Assembly: GCF_013116825.1 (NCBI RefSeq) | Contig: NZ_JABFNS010000030.1 | Location: 1-64,000 of the forward strand | DNA from: Myxococcus xanthus | GTDB taxonomy: Bacteria > Myxococcota > Myxococcia > Myxococcales > Myxococcaceae | Length of the DNA stretch: 64,000 bases | Direction of reading: 5' to 3' | Shown here: in pieces, positions 52,035-60,666 of the stretch | Layout: the number at the start of each line of letters is the position of its first letter | How positions within the stretch are numbered: the first letter of the stretch is position 1 | Translations under genes and position numbers: made by a program | Notes under the pieces: generated by a model | Seen by the model: the letters and a program-made list of their open reading frames with translations, nothing else | Databases searched by the model: none | What the model was told of the DNA's origin: nothing

Positions 52035-52343
52035 GCGGGTTCCATACCGGATGGGTGTGACACCCGCAAAGCGGCTGTCAGGCAACTGGCGGATGGGCAC
52101 GTTCGCGTGGGTCTCCCCATTGCCCCACATGCGTGCGTTGCGAGTGCTGCTGGCGTTCAGGGGGGAACGCCCCAATGCCTCACCCCATTACGGCACAGGG
52201 CGCTCCGCCCGATGTCGGGCCCGAAACGCTCAATGAACACCTTCACCAGGAAATCCACGAAGGGTGGGCCAGCGCCGGTAGATGCGATTTCTTGAGAGAG
52301 GGCCTATCGCCCCCCGGGCCGGCCTCTTAATCCACCGGAGACA
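52035..52343. other. divergent promoter region, no gene
   Basis: About 310 bp between the esterase and the 72-residue repeat protein. No conserved site was recognised; GGAG lies just before ATG 52344. Confidence 0.4.
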
Positions 52344-53894
52344 ATGAGAGCGCATTCGCCCGGGGGATTCGTGACGAGCATTGGTGAGCGTCTGCCTTCT
52401 ATCTCCGCGTCCAAGGTCCGGACCGCGGCGGACCTGAGCTCCGCCCGTGCGTTCGTGGACCTGCTCGGCTCGGTGATTCCGGCCCAGCGTGCCGCGCCGG
52501 TCGCTGCTGCCCGCCACTACAACATCGAGTCCCTGGGCCCCTCCAACGCCATGCAGCAGGCGGCCCATGCGAGGGAGGTACTCCCCTCCCTGCTGGGCCT
52601 GCTGACCGATGAGCGCATGGCGCGCTGCGTCGACGAGGCCTACCGGGAAATCTTCCAGGGAGACCGGTGGCCGCGCGGACCGGAGCGGTCCAAGTGGCTG
52701 GGCTTCGCGCGTGAGCTTCGCGCCAACGACCCCAAAATCACCGCCGAGCAGGTGCGCGCTGCCATCGCGAACGAGCTGCGGCTCGAGCGGGACGGGCTGG
52801 ATGTCGCGACGGTCGAGAACATCGACCTGTACATCTCCGGAGCCATCGGCTGGGTGACCTGGTGCTACGAGGGGGTGTCGCGTGACGCCACCGAAGAAGA
52901 CATGCACCAGTGGCGCGCCTTCGCCGCCGAGAAGAAGCGGGAGAACCCCGATATCCAGCCGGACGAACTCAGGTACGCCATTATCGACGCGGTGCGGGCG
53001 AAGGTGATGATGCTGGACTCGACGTCACCGGAGAACGTCGACAAGTTCATCGATGACGCCGTGAAGTGGGTCACGCTCTGCTACCAGGGCAAGGAGCGTC
53101 ATGCTTCCCCTGCGGAGATGACGTACTGGCGCGCCTTCGCGGCGGAGAAGCTGCGGGAGGACCCGGAGATGTCTCCCGTGGCGCTCAAGTACGCCATCAC
53201 CGATACCCTCCGCGCGAAGATGACAGGCACGGACTCCGCGTCGCCCGCGAACATCGAACGGTTCATCGAAGACGCCATCGGGTGGGTCTCGATGTGTTAC
53301 GAGGGCAAGACGCGTCACGCCTCCCCGGCGGAGATGGCGCACTGGCGTGCCTTCGCCACCGCGAAGCTCGCCGAGAACCCGAAGATGACGCCGGAAGAGC
53401 TCAGGCACGCCATCACCGACGCCATCCGGGCACAGGCGTTGGGGATGGACACCCTGTCTCCCGCGAACATCGATGACTTCATCATGGAGGCCATCGGCTG
53501 GGTGTCGCTGTGCTACCTGGGAGCGGCCCGCGCCCCCACGCCCGAGGAGATGCAGTCCTGGCGCGCCTTCTCGGTGGAGAAGCGGCGGGAGAACCCGGAC
53601 ATCACCCCGGAGGAGCTCAAGTACGCCATCCGGGATGCTGTGCGTATCGAGCTGACGGGCATGAGCAAGCCCGCGGCGCTCAACATCGAGCGCTTCATCC
53701 GGGAGGCCTACGAATTCATGTTCCACGCCTACCGGGGGATGCCGGCGAACATGAAGCGCGAGCCGACGCCGCGAGAACTGCACGAGTGGCAGCAGTTCGC
53801 CCGGGCCCGACTCCGGGAGGAGCCGAAGCTGTCGAGCGAGGAGCTCAACTCTTACCTGCTCGACAGCCTGCGAACGGCGCTGGCCAACCAGTGA
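52344..53894 (+). CDS. protein of six tandem 72-residue repeats, unknown function
   Basis: ATG 52344 has GGAG five bases upstream and no signal peptide follows. After about 90 residues the remaining 425 consist of six repeats with the pattern A-x-G/K-W-V-x-x-C-Y-x-G ... EExxxWRAFAxEKxREnPxMxPEELxxAIxDAxRAxxxGxDxxSPxNIxxFI. Units two to five are strictly 72 residues; the first and last are divergent. Each should form four amphipathic helices, so the whole is probably an alpha-solenoid. The CYxG and WRAFA motifs are the most conserved. It faintly resembles DUF4214-type helical repeats but I do not recognise the family. Monocistronic. Confidence 0.7.
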   Translation: MRAHSPGGFVTSIGERLPSISASKVRTAADLSSARAFVDLLGSVIPAQRAAPVAAARHYNIESLGPSNAMQQAAHAREVLPSLLGLLTDERMARCVDEAYREIFQGDRWPRGPERSKWLGFARELRANDPKITAEQVRAAIANELRLERDGLDVATVENIDLYISGAIGWVTWCYEGVSRDATEEDMHQWRAFAAEKKRENPDIQPDELRYAIIDAVRAKVMMLDSTSPENVDKFIDDAVKWVTLCYQGKERHASPAEMTYWRAFAAEKLREDPEMSPVALKYAITDTLRAKMTGTDSASPANIERFIEDAIGWVSMCYEGKTRHASPAEMAHWRAFATAKLAENPKMTPEELRHAITDAIRAQALGMDTLSPANIDDFIMEAIGWVSLCYLGAARAPTPEEMQSWRAFSVEKRRENPDITPEELKYAIRDAVRIELTGMSKPAALNIERFIREAYEFMFHAYRGMPANMKREPTPRELHEWQQFARARLREEPKLSSEELNSYLLDSLRTALANQ

Positions 53895-54338
53895 CGGAGG
53901 CCACTGCCTCGCGACCAGCGGTTTTCGTCCTCCTCGCCGGGGGCGTCCGCGTCAAGAGCCCCTGTTGGTGCCGGCGCGCATGACGGCGGCCGCGGCCCGG
54001 TGGGTTTGCCACTCCTGGCGTTACCACCGGGCCTTGCCGTAGCGCCCGACCCAGAAGCCCTCGCCGGAAATCGTACGGGTGAAGTGAGGGGAAAAAATCC
54101 CGCCCTCCGTTCGGGTGGCAAGACGCCCACGACGGCCCGTTCCAATGCCACGCTCACTTGGGGACTCGACTCCGCCATGCGCCGGATGCGCCTCACCGAC
54201 GCCGACACGCGGCTGCGCATCATCGTCTGGGGTGCAGCCCTGCCGTAGTCGTCCGGCCTCCCTGAATCGCGGAGCGCATGGCCTCCCAGGGGGGCGCCTC
54301 ACGTTCGCCACCTCACTTGCCGCGGGAGGGACCTTTCG
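53895..54338. other. intergenic with a 10-bp inverted repeat and possible relics
   Basis: GGCCCGGTGG (53994-54003) and CCACCGGGCC (54024-54033) form a perfect stem that may terminate the repeat-protein gene. Short protein-like stretches occur on both strands (GIFSPHFTRTISGEGFWVGR, minus; RMRLTDADTRLRIIVWGAAL, plus) without starts. No gene is called. Confidence 0.35.
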
Positions 54339-54923
54339 ATGACCATGAATGCACCTCGGAGGAACTTCCACGTGGAGCCACGACACAGGCCGGCACAGGC
54401 CATGGTCTCTCTCCCCTCGGACGTGCTGGAGCGGCTGCGAGAGGACCTGGCCCGTGCGGTGGCCCGGGTGTGTCCGCCTCGGATGGCCGATCGCCGCGAT
54501 GACCTGGTGCAGACGGCCATGATGCGCGTCATGGAGTTGCAGCGGCGCGAGCCGGACCGCAGCCGGTTGACCTCCGCATACCTGTACCGCGTCGCATACA
54601 CGGCGCTGGTGGACGAGTTGCGCAACGTCTCACGCCGCCGTGAGGTCCAACTGGAAGAGGTGGAGTCGCTGCCCGAGCCGCCGGTGGCGTCGGGTGACCC
54701 GGAGAAGGCCGCGGGCGGCTCCCAGATTGCCCAGGCCGTGCGCGACTGTCTGCGCAAGCTGGTCCAGGACCGCCGGCTGGCGGTGACGCTGTTCCTGCAA
54801 GGCCACAGCGTGCCGGAGTCCGCGCGGCTGTTGGGCTGGGACGACAAGCGCACCGAGAACCTCATCTACCGCGGCCTGGCCGCGCTGCGCCTGTGCCTCT
54901 CCACGAAGGGATTCGAGCCGTGA
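54339..54923 (+). CDS. ECF-like RNA polymerase sigma factor
   Basis: ATG 54339 has GGGAGGGA upstream. The 194-residue protein has sigma2-like LREDLARAVARVCPPRMADR, DDLVQTAMMRVMELQRREPD and LTSAYLYRVAYTALVDELRN, and sigma4-like VRDCLRKLVQDRRLAVTLFL, ESARLLGWDDKRTENLIYRG. The length and two-domain layout are those of an ECF sigma factor. Its stop overlaps the next start (GTGA), so sigma and the membrane regulator are translated together. The sigma region, TM regulator, small exported protein and CHAT gene form one operon. Confidence 0.85.
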   Translation: MTMNAPRRNFHVEPRHRPAQAMVSLPSDVLERLREDLARAVARVCPPRMADRRDDLVQTAMMRVMELQRREPDRSRLTSAYLYRVAYTALVDELRNVSRRREVQLEEVESLPEPPVASGDPEKAAGGSQIAQAVRDCLRKLVQDRRLAVTLFLQGHSVPESARLLGWDDKRTENLIYRGLAALRLCLSTKGFEP

Positions 54924-55654
54924 GCGAGCGAGGACGCGACGAGATGAATCCCGATGAGGCCACCGTCGAACGTCTGCGCGCCGCCGTGCGTGCGGAGGAG
55001 CCGGTGGAGCGCGCGGAGGCGCCGGTGGATGCGGACCTCGTCTGGCGCGCGGTGAGCGGCGAGCTGCCCGCGGAGGAGCGCCGCGCGGTCGTCGAGCGTG
55101 TGGCGGCGGACCCGGCCTGGGCGGCGGCCTGGCGGCTCGCGAATGAACTGACTCGCTCCGCCGCGGAGGCCACACCTTCCGAGGAACCCTCAGCGGACAG
55201 TTCGCGCAGCCGGCGACGAGACGGTGACGCGCGGCAGAAGCGCCGCTTCCGCTTCGCGTGGAGCCAACCCCTGTGGGGCGCGGCGGCGACCGCGGCCCTG
55301 GCCCTCATCGTCGTGGGCGTGGTGATGCACGAAGAGCCCGAGCCGCCGCGGCTGCGTGGCGGCGACACGGCGGCGGTCGCCTCCCAGGTACCGGAGGCGG
55401 TGCCTCTCAAGCGCGACGCCTGTGTGCTGCGCTGGAGCGGCGGCCCCGAGGGAACCCGTTGGTCGGTGCGGTTGTCCACGGAGGACCTGAGTTGGGTCCA
55501 CCGCGTGGACTCGCTGGAGACGCGTGAGTACCGGGTGCCCGCCGAGGTGCTGGCGCCGTTGCATCCGGGAACGACGTTGCTGTGGCAGGTGGAAGCGCGT
55601 TTGCCGGACGGGCAGGTGCTTCGCGGCGCCACGTTCGTCAACCGGTTGGAGTGA
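54920..55654 (+). CDS. membrane-anchored anti-sigma-like protein
   Basis: The GTG start overlaps the sigma stop by four bases and has AAGGGA upstream. The 244 residues consist of a cytosolic N-terminal part (residues 1-110; helical, with LVWRAVSGELPAEERRAVVE, like an anti-sigma zinc-less ASD/HC2 region), a charged Arg-rich patch, one membrane helix (about 117-136), and an outside domain of about 100 residues. The outside domain is beta-rich (ACVLRWSGGPEGTRWSVRLS; YRVPAEVLAPLHPGTTLLWQ; GATFVNRLE) and ends like a fibronectin- or Ig-like fold. It most likely holds the sigma factor at the inner membrane until a signal or protease releases it. Confidence 0.75.
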   Translation: MSERGRDEMNPDEATVERLRAAVRAEEPVERAEAPVDADLVWRAVSGELPAEERRAVVERVAADPAWAAAWRLANELTRSAAEATPSEEPSADSSRSRRRDGDARQKRRFRFAWSQPLWGAAATAALALIVVGVVMHEEPEPPRLRGGDTAAVASQVPEAVPLKRDACVLRWSGGPEGTRWSVRLSTEDLSWVHRVDSLETREYRVPAEVLAPLHPGTTLLWQVEARLPDGQVLRGATFVNRLE

Positions 55655-55703
55655 AGCGCGCGGTCCGAAGTCCAAGTGGGACCTCATGAGAACGGAGCTG
55701 GGC

Positions 55704-56225
55704 ATGAAGACACGGCGGTGGATGCGAGCAGGGCTGGTGGCGCTCCTGATGGGGGTGGTCGGTGGGGCAGGGCAGGCCTGGAGCCAGCCGGCTCCTGTCA
55801 CCCGCGCGGTGAAGACGTCCTTCAGCTACGGCGAGGCGGGGGACCTGGTGGTGGCCTCGGTAGTGGAGACGGGAGTCCGCACGGGCCAAAGCCAGTCCGT
55901 GACGCTCCAGCTCCTCGACCACTCCGGTGCCGTCGTCGCGCAGACCACGGGAGTGGTGGGCCAGGAGACTCCCCTGCGCCTGACCTACCGGGCCCCCACC
56001 GCGACCCCGGTGTTCGCGCGCGCCATCGCCACGGTGAGCGCGGAAACCCTCTCCGCGGCGGCGGTGACGGTGGAGCGTTGGTCCGTTGCGGAGCCGGCCT
56101 CCTGGACCGGAGCCCTCGTTTGCTATTTCGAGCTGGTTCCGATGCCCAGGCCTCCGCCTCCTCCCCCGGGGCCGGTGACGCTCAAGTGCGAGCCCGTCGA
56201 CCCGCCGCCTCCGCCCACTCGCTGA
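55704..56225 (+). CDS. small exported protein of the sigma-CHAT operon
   Basis: ATG 55704 has GGAG eight bases upstream; the upstream in-frame ATG at 55686 is possible. The 173-residue protein has a signal peptide (RRWMRAGLVALLMGVVGGAG ending AWSQ). The mature part is beta-rich (VTRAVKTSFSYGEAGDLVVA; QSVTLQLLDHSGAVVAQTTG) and ends in a Pro-rich tail with two cysteines (CYFELVPM, LKCEPVD). No family is recognised. Its place between the anti-sigma gene and the CHAT gene, one base before the latter, makes it a candidate partner or substrate. Confidence 0.65.
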   Translation: MKTRRWMRAGLVALLMGVVGGAGQAWSQPAPVTRAVKTSFSYGEAGDLVVASVVETGVRTGQSQSVTLQLLDHSGAVVAQTTGVVGQETPLRLTYRAPTATPVFARAIATVSAETLSAAAVTVERWSVAEPASWTGALVCYFELVPMPRPPPPPPGPVTLKCEPVDPPPPPTR

Positions 56226-56226
56226 C

Positions 56227-59142
56227 GTGCCGCTCCGGACGCACCGGTCCGAATGCAGCAACAGAAGGCTCCTCTCCTTCCTGATGGGGGCCATTCTCTC
56301 GGTGTGTCCGGCCCTGGCCTTCTCCGCGGCGTCAGGCCGTCCCCAGCCTCCCTCGCTCGAGTCATGCCGGGAGCGCTTCGCCTCGCGGCCAGAGGGCCGG
56401 GAGGCGGCGATGTGCTTCTACCAGTGTGCCCAGGTCGCTTCTGCTCGTGACGCGGTGGTGCGCGAGCTGACGGCCTTGATGGAGCGTCACCCCGAGCAGG
56501 GCTGGCTGCCCCTGGTGCTCGGGCATGTCGGGATGCTGTCCAGCGGCAAGGAGGCGGAAGGTCCCTATCTTCGCGCGGCGCAGACGTTCCGCCGACTCCA
56601 GGACGCGGAGGGCGAGGTGTTGGCGGCCATCAACCTGCGCGCCATCCTCCTGGCTCAAAAACGAACCGAGGAGGCCTGGGATTGGACGCGGCGCGTGGTG
56701 GAGGTGGCGAGCGCCTCGGGCCGGCCGGAGCTCCACGCACGCGCGCTCATCATCGAGGCCAGCCAGCTTTATGAGGTAGAGCTCGACCTGGGCCGGGCCT
56801 TCCGTGTGCTCAAGCGCGCCGAGCCGCTCGTTTTCCCGGACGGCGCGGAAGGGCTGAAGAAGCAGTACCTGTCCGTCATGAGCACGGTGAGCGAGCGGCT
56901 GGGCCGGTTGGAGGAGGCCTTGGACGTCAATGCCCGGCTGGTGGAGTTGACCCGGAGCACGGGCGACCTCTTCCTGGAAGCGCATGCGCGCTTCACGCTC
57001 GCCAACGTCGCGCTCCGGCGGCTCGAGCGTGACCATGCGCCGGCGGACCGGGGGCGAGCGTTGGAGTTGGCGCGGCAGGCCCTGGCCGCCGCGGAGAGGG
57101 CGGGGAACCCGACGCTGGTGGCCCGGGCGGTGCGTCTCACGGCGGACCTGTTGGGAGACACCCCGGAGGAGCGCCGTGAGGCGGACGCGCTCCTGGAGCG
57201 CTGCATGGCGCTCGCGGAGTCGCTGGATTCGGACGAGCGGCGGCTGGCGTGTCTCTGGACGCGCGCGGAGCGGCGGGCAGGCGTGGACCCGGCCGGAGCC
57301 ATTCAGGACTCGGAGGCGTCACTGCGACTGGTCTCCGAAGGAAACGACCCGCTGTTCCATGCGCTGGCCCTTCGAGGCCGCAGCACGGTGGCATACCGGA
57401 CACAGCCTTTGCCGCAGGCCCTGGAGCATGCCGAGCGCGCCCTGGACGCGCTGGAGGCCCTGCGCCAGACGCAGCGTGACGCCTCCAGCCAGGCGGAGCT
57501 GTTCGCCACGTGGGCCCGCGACTACCACCGGCTCGCGGGGTGGACGTTGGAGGCTGGCGGGGCGACGGGCAAGCCCGCCACGCTTCCCTTCAGGGAGGCT
57601 GTGTCGCGGGCCTTCGCCGTGAGCGAACGGCTCCGGGCGAGGACGCTGCTCGATGCCCTGGTCGCCTTCCGTGCACGCGCGTACTCCGGGGACACGCCCG
57701 AGCGCAGGGCGCAGCGAAGCGAGGTGCAATCGCGGCTGGTGGTGGTCCAACGCCAGCTCTTGGACCCGTCGCTGACGAGCGCTGGACGCGAGGCGGCCCT
57801 GAATGAACTCCAGGAGTTGGAGCACCGTGAGCGGGACCTGCGCCCAGCGCCTCACAAGAGTGTGCAGGAGTTCGCCTCACTGGCGTCCGTGGAGAAGGGG
57901 CTGAGGGCGGATGAAGCGCTGCTGGTCTTCCTCGTGGGGGACGACGAGGACCTCTCCGGAATCTCGGCGGGTGGTGCGTGGCTGTTCGTGGTGACAGGGG
58001 AGGGAACCCACGTCCATCGCATCCCAGAGCGCACGCGGCTCGCGGCGGCGGCCACGTTGTTCTCAGGGCTCGTCGAGCGCAGGGATGACTCCGAGCGCGG
58101 CGCGGCGGTGGCGCTGTATGCGCAGCTGCTCGGCCCGGCGCTCGCGGGGTTGCCACCCACGGTTCGACGGCTGCTGTTGGTTCCGGACGGGCCGCTGCAT
58201 GACCTGCCCTTCGCCGCGCTGCGGGAGCGCCGGGATGGGCCACCACTGGTCGCTCGCTACGAACTGGCCCTGGTGCCCTCGGCGAGCTTGTGGCGGCACT
58301 GGCACGGGGAGTCCCCATTCACGCCTATCGGTGATGCGCTGGTGCTGGCGGACCCTGAGTGGGCCCTGGGACAGGGGGGGGCGCGGCCCGCGGCACGCTC
58401 TCGGGCTGGAATCTTCGACGAGGCTGCCCAGCTCGGCGCGCTGCCCGAGGCTCGTCGCGAAGGGCTCGGGGTGGAGCGGGAGCTTCGAGACACCCGCGTC
58501 GTCCCCCGGCTGTTGATGGGCACGGAAGCCTCTGAGCGCGCGCTCAAGCGCGCGGACACGGACCTGCCGCTGCTCCGGGTTCTGCACCTGGCGGCGCACG
58601 CCGTGGTGGACGCCGAAGCGCCGGAGCGCTCCGCGCTCGTGCTCGCCCCGGGCTCGGAGGACGAGGACGGCATTCTCCAGCCGCGCGAAATCACCCAGCT
58701 GCGTCTCGATGGCGCGCTGGTGGTGCTGTCCGCGTGCCGCAGCGCCTCCGGAGCGGTGCTGCCGGGAGAGGGCGTGCTGAGCCTGGCGCGGGCCTTCTTC
58801 GAGGCGGGCTCGAACGCGGTGGTGGCCAGCTTGTGGCCGTTGCGCGACGAGGAAGCGGCGGACCTGGTGGAGCATTTCTACCGGCATCTGGCCAAGGGCT
58901 TGAGTGTCTCCGCGGCGCTGCGGGCCGCACAGCTCGAGGCCATCGACGCGGGGCTTCCACCCGCGGCCTGGGCAGGGCTGGTGGTGCTCGGCGACGCCGC
59001 GCTGGTGGTCGCCGCGCCTCGCGAGGAGGGGGCGCCCCTGGTGTCTGGACTGGCTGGGGCGCTTGTCATTGCCGCGGCGCTCCTCGGGCTCCTCGCGTTG
59101 CGGCGCGGGGCCGTTCGCGCTCCGAACGTTCCACGCCAGTGA
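56227..59142 (+). CDS. exported TPR-CHAT (caspase-like) protease, C-terminally membrane-anchored
   Basis: The GTG start is one base after the previous stop and yields a signal peptide (RRLLSFLMGAILSVCPALAF). Residues about 45-470 are TPR-like helices (ALDVNARLVELTRSTGDLFL). Residues about 560-940 are a CHAT domain with catalytic His791 (VLHLAAHAVVD) and Cys837 (VVLSACRSASG), and the usual VPDGPLHDLPFAALR, ALVLAP and GSNAVVASLWPL segments. A C-terminal helix (GALVIAAALLGLLALRRGA) with a basic end should anchor it in a membrane. CHAT domains are clan CD cysteine peptidases. The operon with a sigma factor and a single-pass anti-sigma regulator suggests it cleaves a partner in response to a signal. 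Confidence 0.85.
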   Translation: MPLRTHRSECSNRRLLSFLMGAILSVCPALAFSAASGRPQPPSLESCRERFASRPEGREAAMCFYQCAQVASARDAVVRELTALMERHPEQGWLPLVLGHVGMLSSGKEAEGPYLRAAQTFRRLQDAEGEVLAAINLRAILLAQKRTEEAWDWTRRVVEVASASGRPELHARALIIEASQLYEVELDLGRAFRVLKRAEPLVFPDGAEGLKKQYLSVMSTVSERLGRLEEALDVNARLVELTRSTGDLFLEAHARFTLANVALRRLERDHAPADRGRALELARQALAAAERAGNPTLVARAVRLTADLLGDTPEERREADALLERCMALAESLDSDERRLACLWTRAERRAGVDPAGAIQDSEASLRLVSEGNDPLFHALALRGRSTVAYRTQPLPQALEHAERALDALEALRQTQRDASSQAELFATWARDYHRLAGWTLEAGGATGKPATLPFREAVSRAFAVSERLRARTLLDALVAFRARAYSGDTPERRAQRSEVQSRLVVVQRQLLDPSLTSAGREAALNELQELEHRERDLRPAPHKSVQEFASLASVEKGLRADEALLVFLVGDDEDLSGISAGGAWLFVVTGEGTHVHRIPERTRLAAAATLFSGLVERRDDSERGAAVALYAQLLGPALAGLPPTVRRLLLVPDGPLHDLPFAALRERRDGPPLVARYELALVPSASLWRHWHGESPFTPIGDALVLADPEWALGQGGARPAARSRAGIFDEAAQLGALPEARREGLGVERELRDTRVVPRLLMGTEASERALKRADTDLPLLRVLHLAAHAVVDAEAPERSALVLAPGSEDEDGILQPREITQLRLDGALVVLSACRSASGAVLPGEGVLSLARAFFEAGSNAVVASLWPLRDEEAADLVEHFYRHLAKGLSVSAALRAAQLEAIDAGLPPAAWAGLVVLGDAALVVAAPREEGAPLVSGLAGALVIAAALLGLLALRRGAVRAPNVPRQ

Positions 59143-59248
59143 GGCGCGCGGGAGATGCCCGAGGTCACCGGTTCAGCGGTCGATGAGTTCGCTGGCCGTC
59201 TTCTTCACATGCGCGTCGGCGATGAAGCACGGGACCGACGTCGAGGCG

Positions 59249-59809
59249 TCAGACCTTGCGCGGCCCCACCAGCCGCCACGCGAGGGGCAGCAGCACGGCG
59301 GCGATGGCGGCCTTGAGGAGCCCTCCAGGAAGGAAGGGAGTGAAGCCGACGCCAAGGGCCTTGGCCACGCCGAGCCGGGCGGACAGGGCAAGCCAGGGCA
59401 GGCCGACAGCGAAGACGGCCAGCTGCCCCACGGCAAAGAGCGGCAGCGCGGTCCACGGCCGCCGGTCGAATCCACGCTGCGCCGCGAGCCCCACCAGGAA
59501 GGCCGCTGGAACGAAGCCGACCAGGTAGCCACCGGTTGCCCCCAGGATGCGCTCCAGGCCGCTGGCGCCTTCCGCGAAGAACGGCAGGCCCACCGCGCCC
59601 ATCAGGAGGTACAGGAGCTGCGCGGCCATGCCTCGCACGGGGCCGAGCGCCGCGGCGGCGACGATGACGCCCAGGGACTGTCCCGTGATGGGAACGGGCG
59701 AGCCCGGGACTGAAACGGAGACCTGCGCGAGCCCCGCCGTGAGCAGCGCGCCGCCGAGCACGAGCGCCACGTCGTAGGCCCGGGAACGCGTGAGCGCATC
59801 GGCGAGCAC
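59249..59809 (-). CDS. bioY: biotin transporter substrate-binding protein BioY
   Basis: The 186-residue product from GTG 59809 has six membrane helices with BioY hallmarks: VPGSPVPITGQSLGVIVAAA, LMGAVGLPFFAEG and LGATGGYLVGFVPAAFLVGL. It is the substrate-binding S component of an ECF-type vitamin transporter, taking up biotin alone or with BioMN/EcfAT. The frame is open further upstream to 60157 but with no ribosome site or signal; starts between 59809 and about 59850 are possible. No ecfA/T genes are adjacent. Confidence 0.9.
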   Translation of the reverse strand: MLADALTRSRAYDVALVLGGALLTAGLAQVSVSVPGSPVPITGQSLGVIVAAAALGPVRGMAAQLLYLLMGAVGLPFFAEGASGLERILGATGGYLVGFVPAAFLVGLAAQRGFDRRPWTALPLFAVGQLAVFAVGLPWLALSARLGVAKALGVGFTPFLPGGLLKAAIAAVLLPLAWRLVGPRKV

Positions 59810-60147
59810 GCGGGGGCGGGGGCGGGCAGTGGCGGCGAGCGTCAGGCGGAGCCTCCAGAATCGGACACCGCGAGGGCACGGCGCGCCGCTGGGGTACACG
59901 CTCACGTCTCGAGGTGCAACGCCGGAGAAACCCGCATTCCTCCGTCGAGTCTGCTCCGAGGCGCGCATGGGCGGCGTCGATAACACCGCGATGAGACAGC
60001 CATGACGCGAGGCGGCACGTTTGCGCGGGGCACCGCGTGCCAGGAAGGGCTGCGTGCCTGCGCGGTGGTGGAGTACAAACGAAGTGATGCGGGGCTTGTA
60101 CGCATGGTGCCTCCTGCGTGAGCCCCCGCGCGGAAGGACACCACGAC
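59810..60147. other. divergent promoter region for bioY and the DUF2147 gene
   Basis: About 340 bp with no recognised gene or operator; the bioY frame is open through part of it on the minus strand. Confidence 0.35.
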
Positions 60148-60615
60148 ATGAACGCAACCCGCTGGTTTGGACTCGCTTCCCTGACCCTGCTGCTGGCCTC
60201 GAACGCCTTCGCCGAGGACAAGGCTCCGGCTGCGACGAACGCCGCCGTCGGCCGGTGGACGACCATCGATGACGAGACGAAGAAGCCCAAGTCAGTCATC
60301 GCCATCTACGAGGAGAACGGCAAGCTGTACGGGAAGATCGAGAAGCTCTTCCGCGAGCCCAAGGAGGAGCAGAACCCGCTCTGCGACAAGTGCGAGGGCT
60401 CGCTGAAGAACCAGCCCATCATCGGGATGACCATCCTTCGCGACCTGAAGAAGGATGATGACGAGTGGTCCGGCGGGAGCATCCTCGACCCGGCGAATGG
60501 CAAGACCTACAAGTGCAAGGTTGCCGTCGAGGATGGCGGCAAGAAGCTGAAGGTCCGCGGCTACGTCGGCATGTCGTTGCTGGGCCGCACCCAGTACTGG
60601 GTCCGCGCCGAGTAG
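60148..60615 (+). CDS. DUF2147-family secreted protein
   Basis: ATG 60148 lies after GGAAGGA. The signal peptide is FGLASLTLLLASNAFAED. The 155-residue protein has the DUF2147 pattern: AVGRWTTIDDETKKPKSVIA, IYEENGKLYGKIEKLF, PLCDKCEGSLKNQPIIGMTI, LDPANGKTYKCKVAVEDGGK and VRGYVGMSLLGRTQYWVR. The fold is a small lipocalin-like beta-barrel; the family is a periplasmic protein of unknown role. It is followed by a strong shared terminator. Confidence 0.9.
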   Translation: MNATRWFGLASLTLLLASNAFAEDKAPAATNAAVGRWTTIDDETKKPKSVIAIYEENGKLYGKIEKLFREPKEEQNPLCDKCEGSLKNQPIIGMTILRDLKKDDDEWSGGSILDPANGKTYKCKVAVEDGGKKLKVRGYVGMSLLGRTQYWVRAE

Positions 60616-60630
60616 CACCTTCGGTGGACG

Positions 60631-60657
60631 GCGGAAGCGGGCACTTCCCGCTTCCGC
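60631..60657. terminator. 11-bp perfect bidirectional hairpin
   Basis: GCGGAAGCGGG and CCCGCTTCCGC pair around CACTT, between the convergent DUF2147 and nrfA genes. Confidence 0.75.
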
Positions 60658-60666
60658 TCGCCGTGC

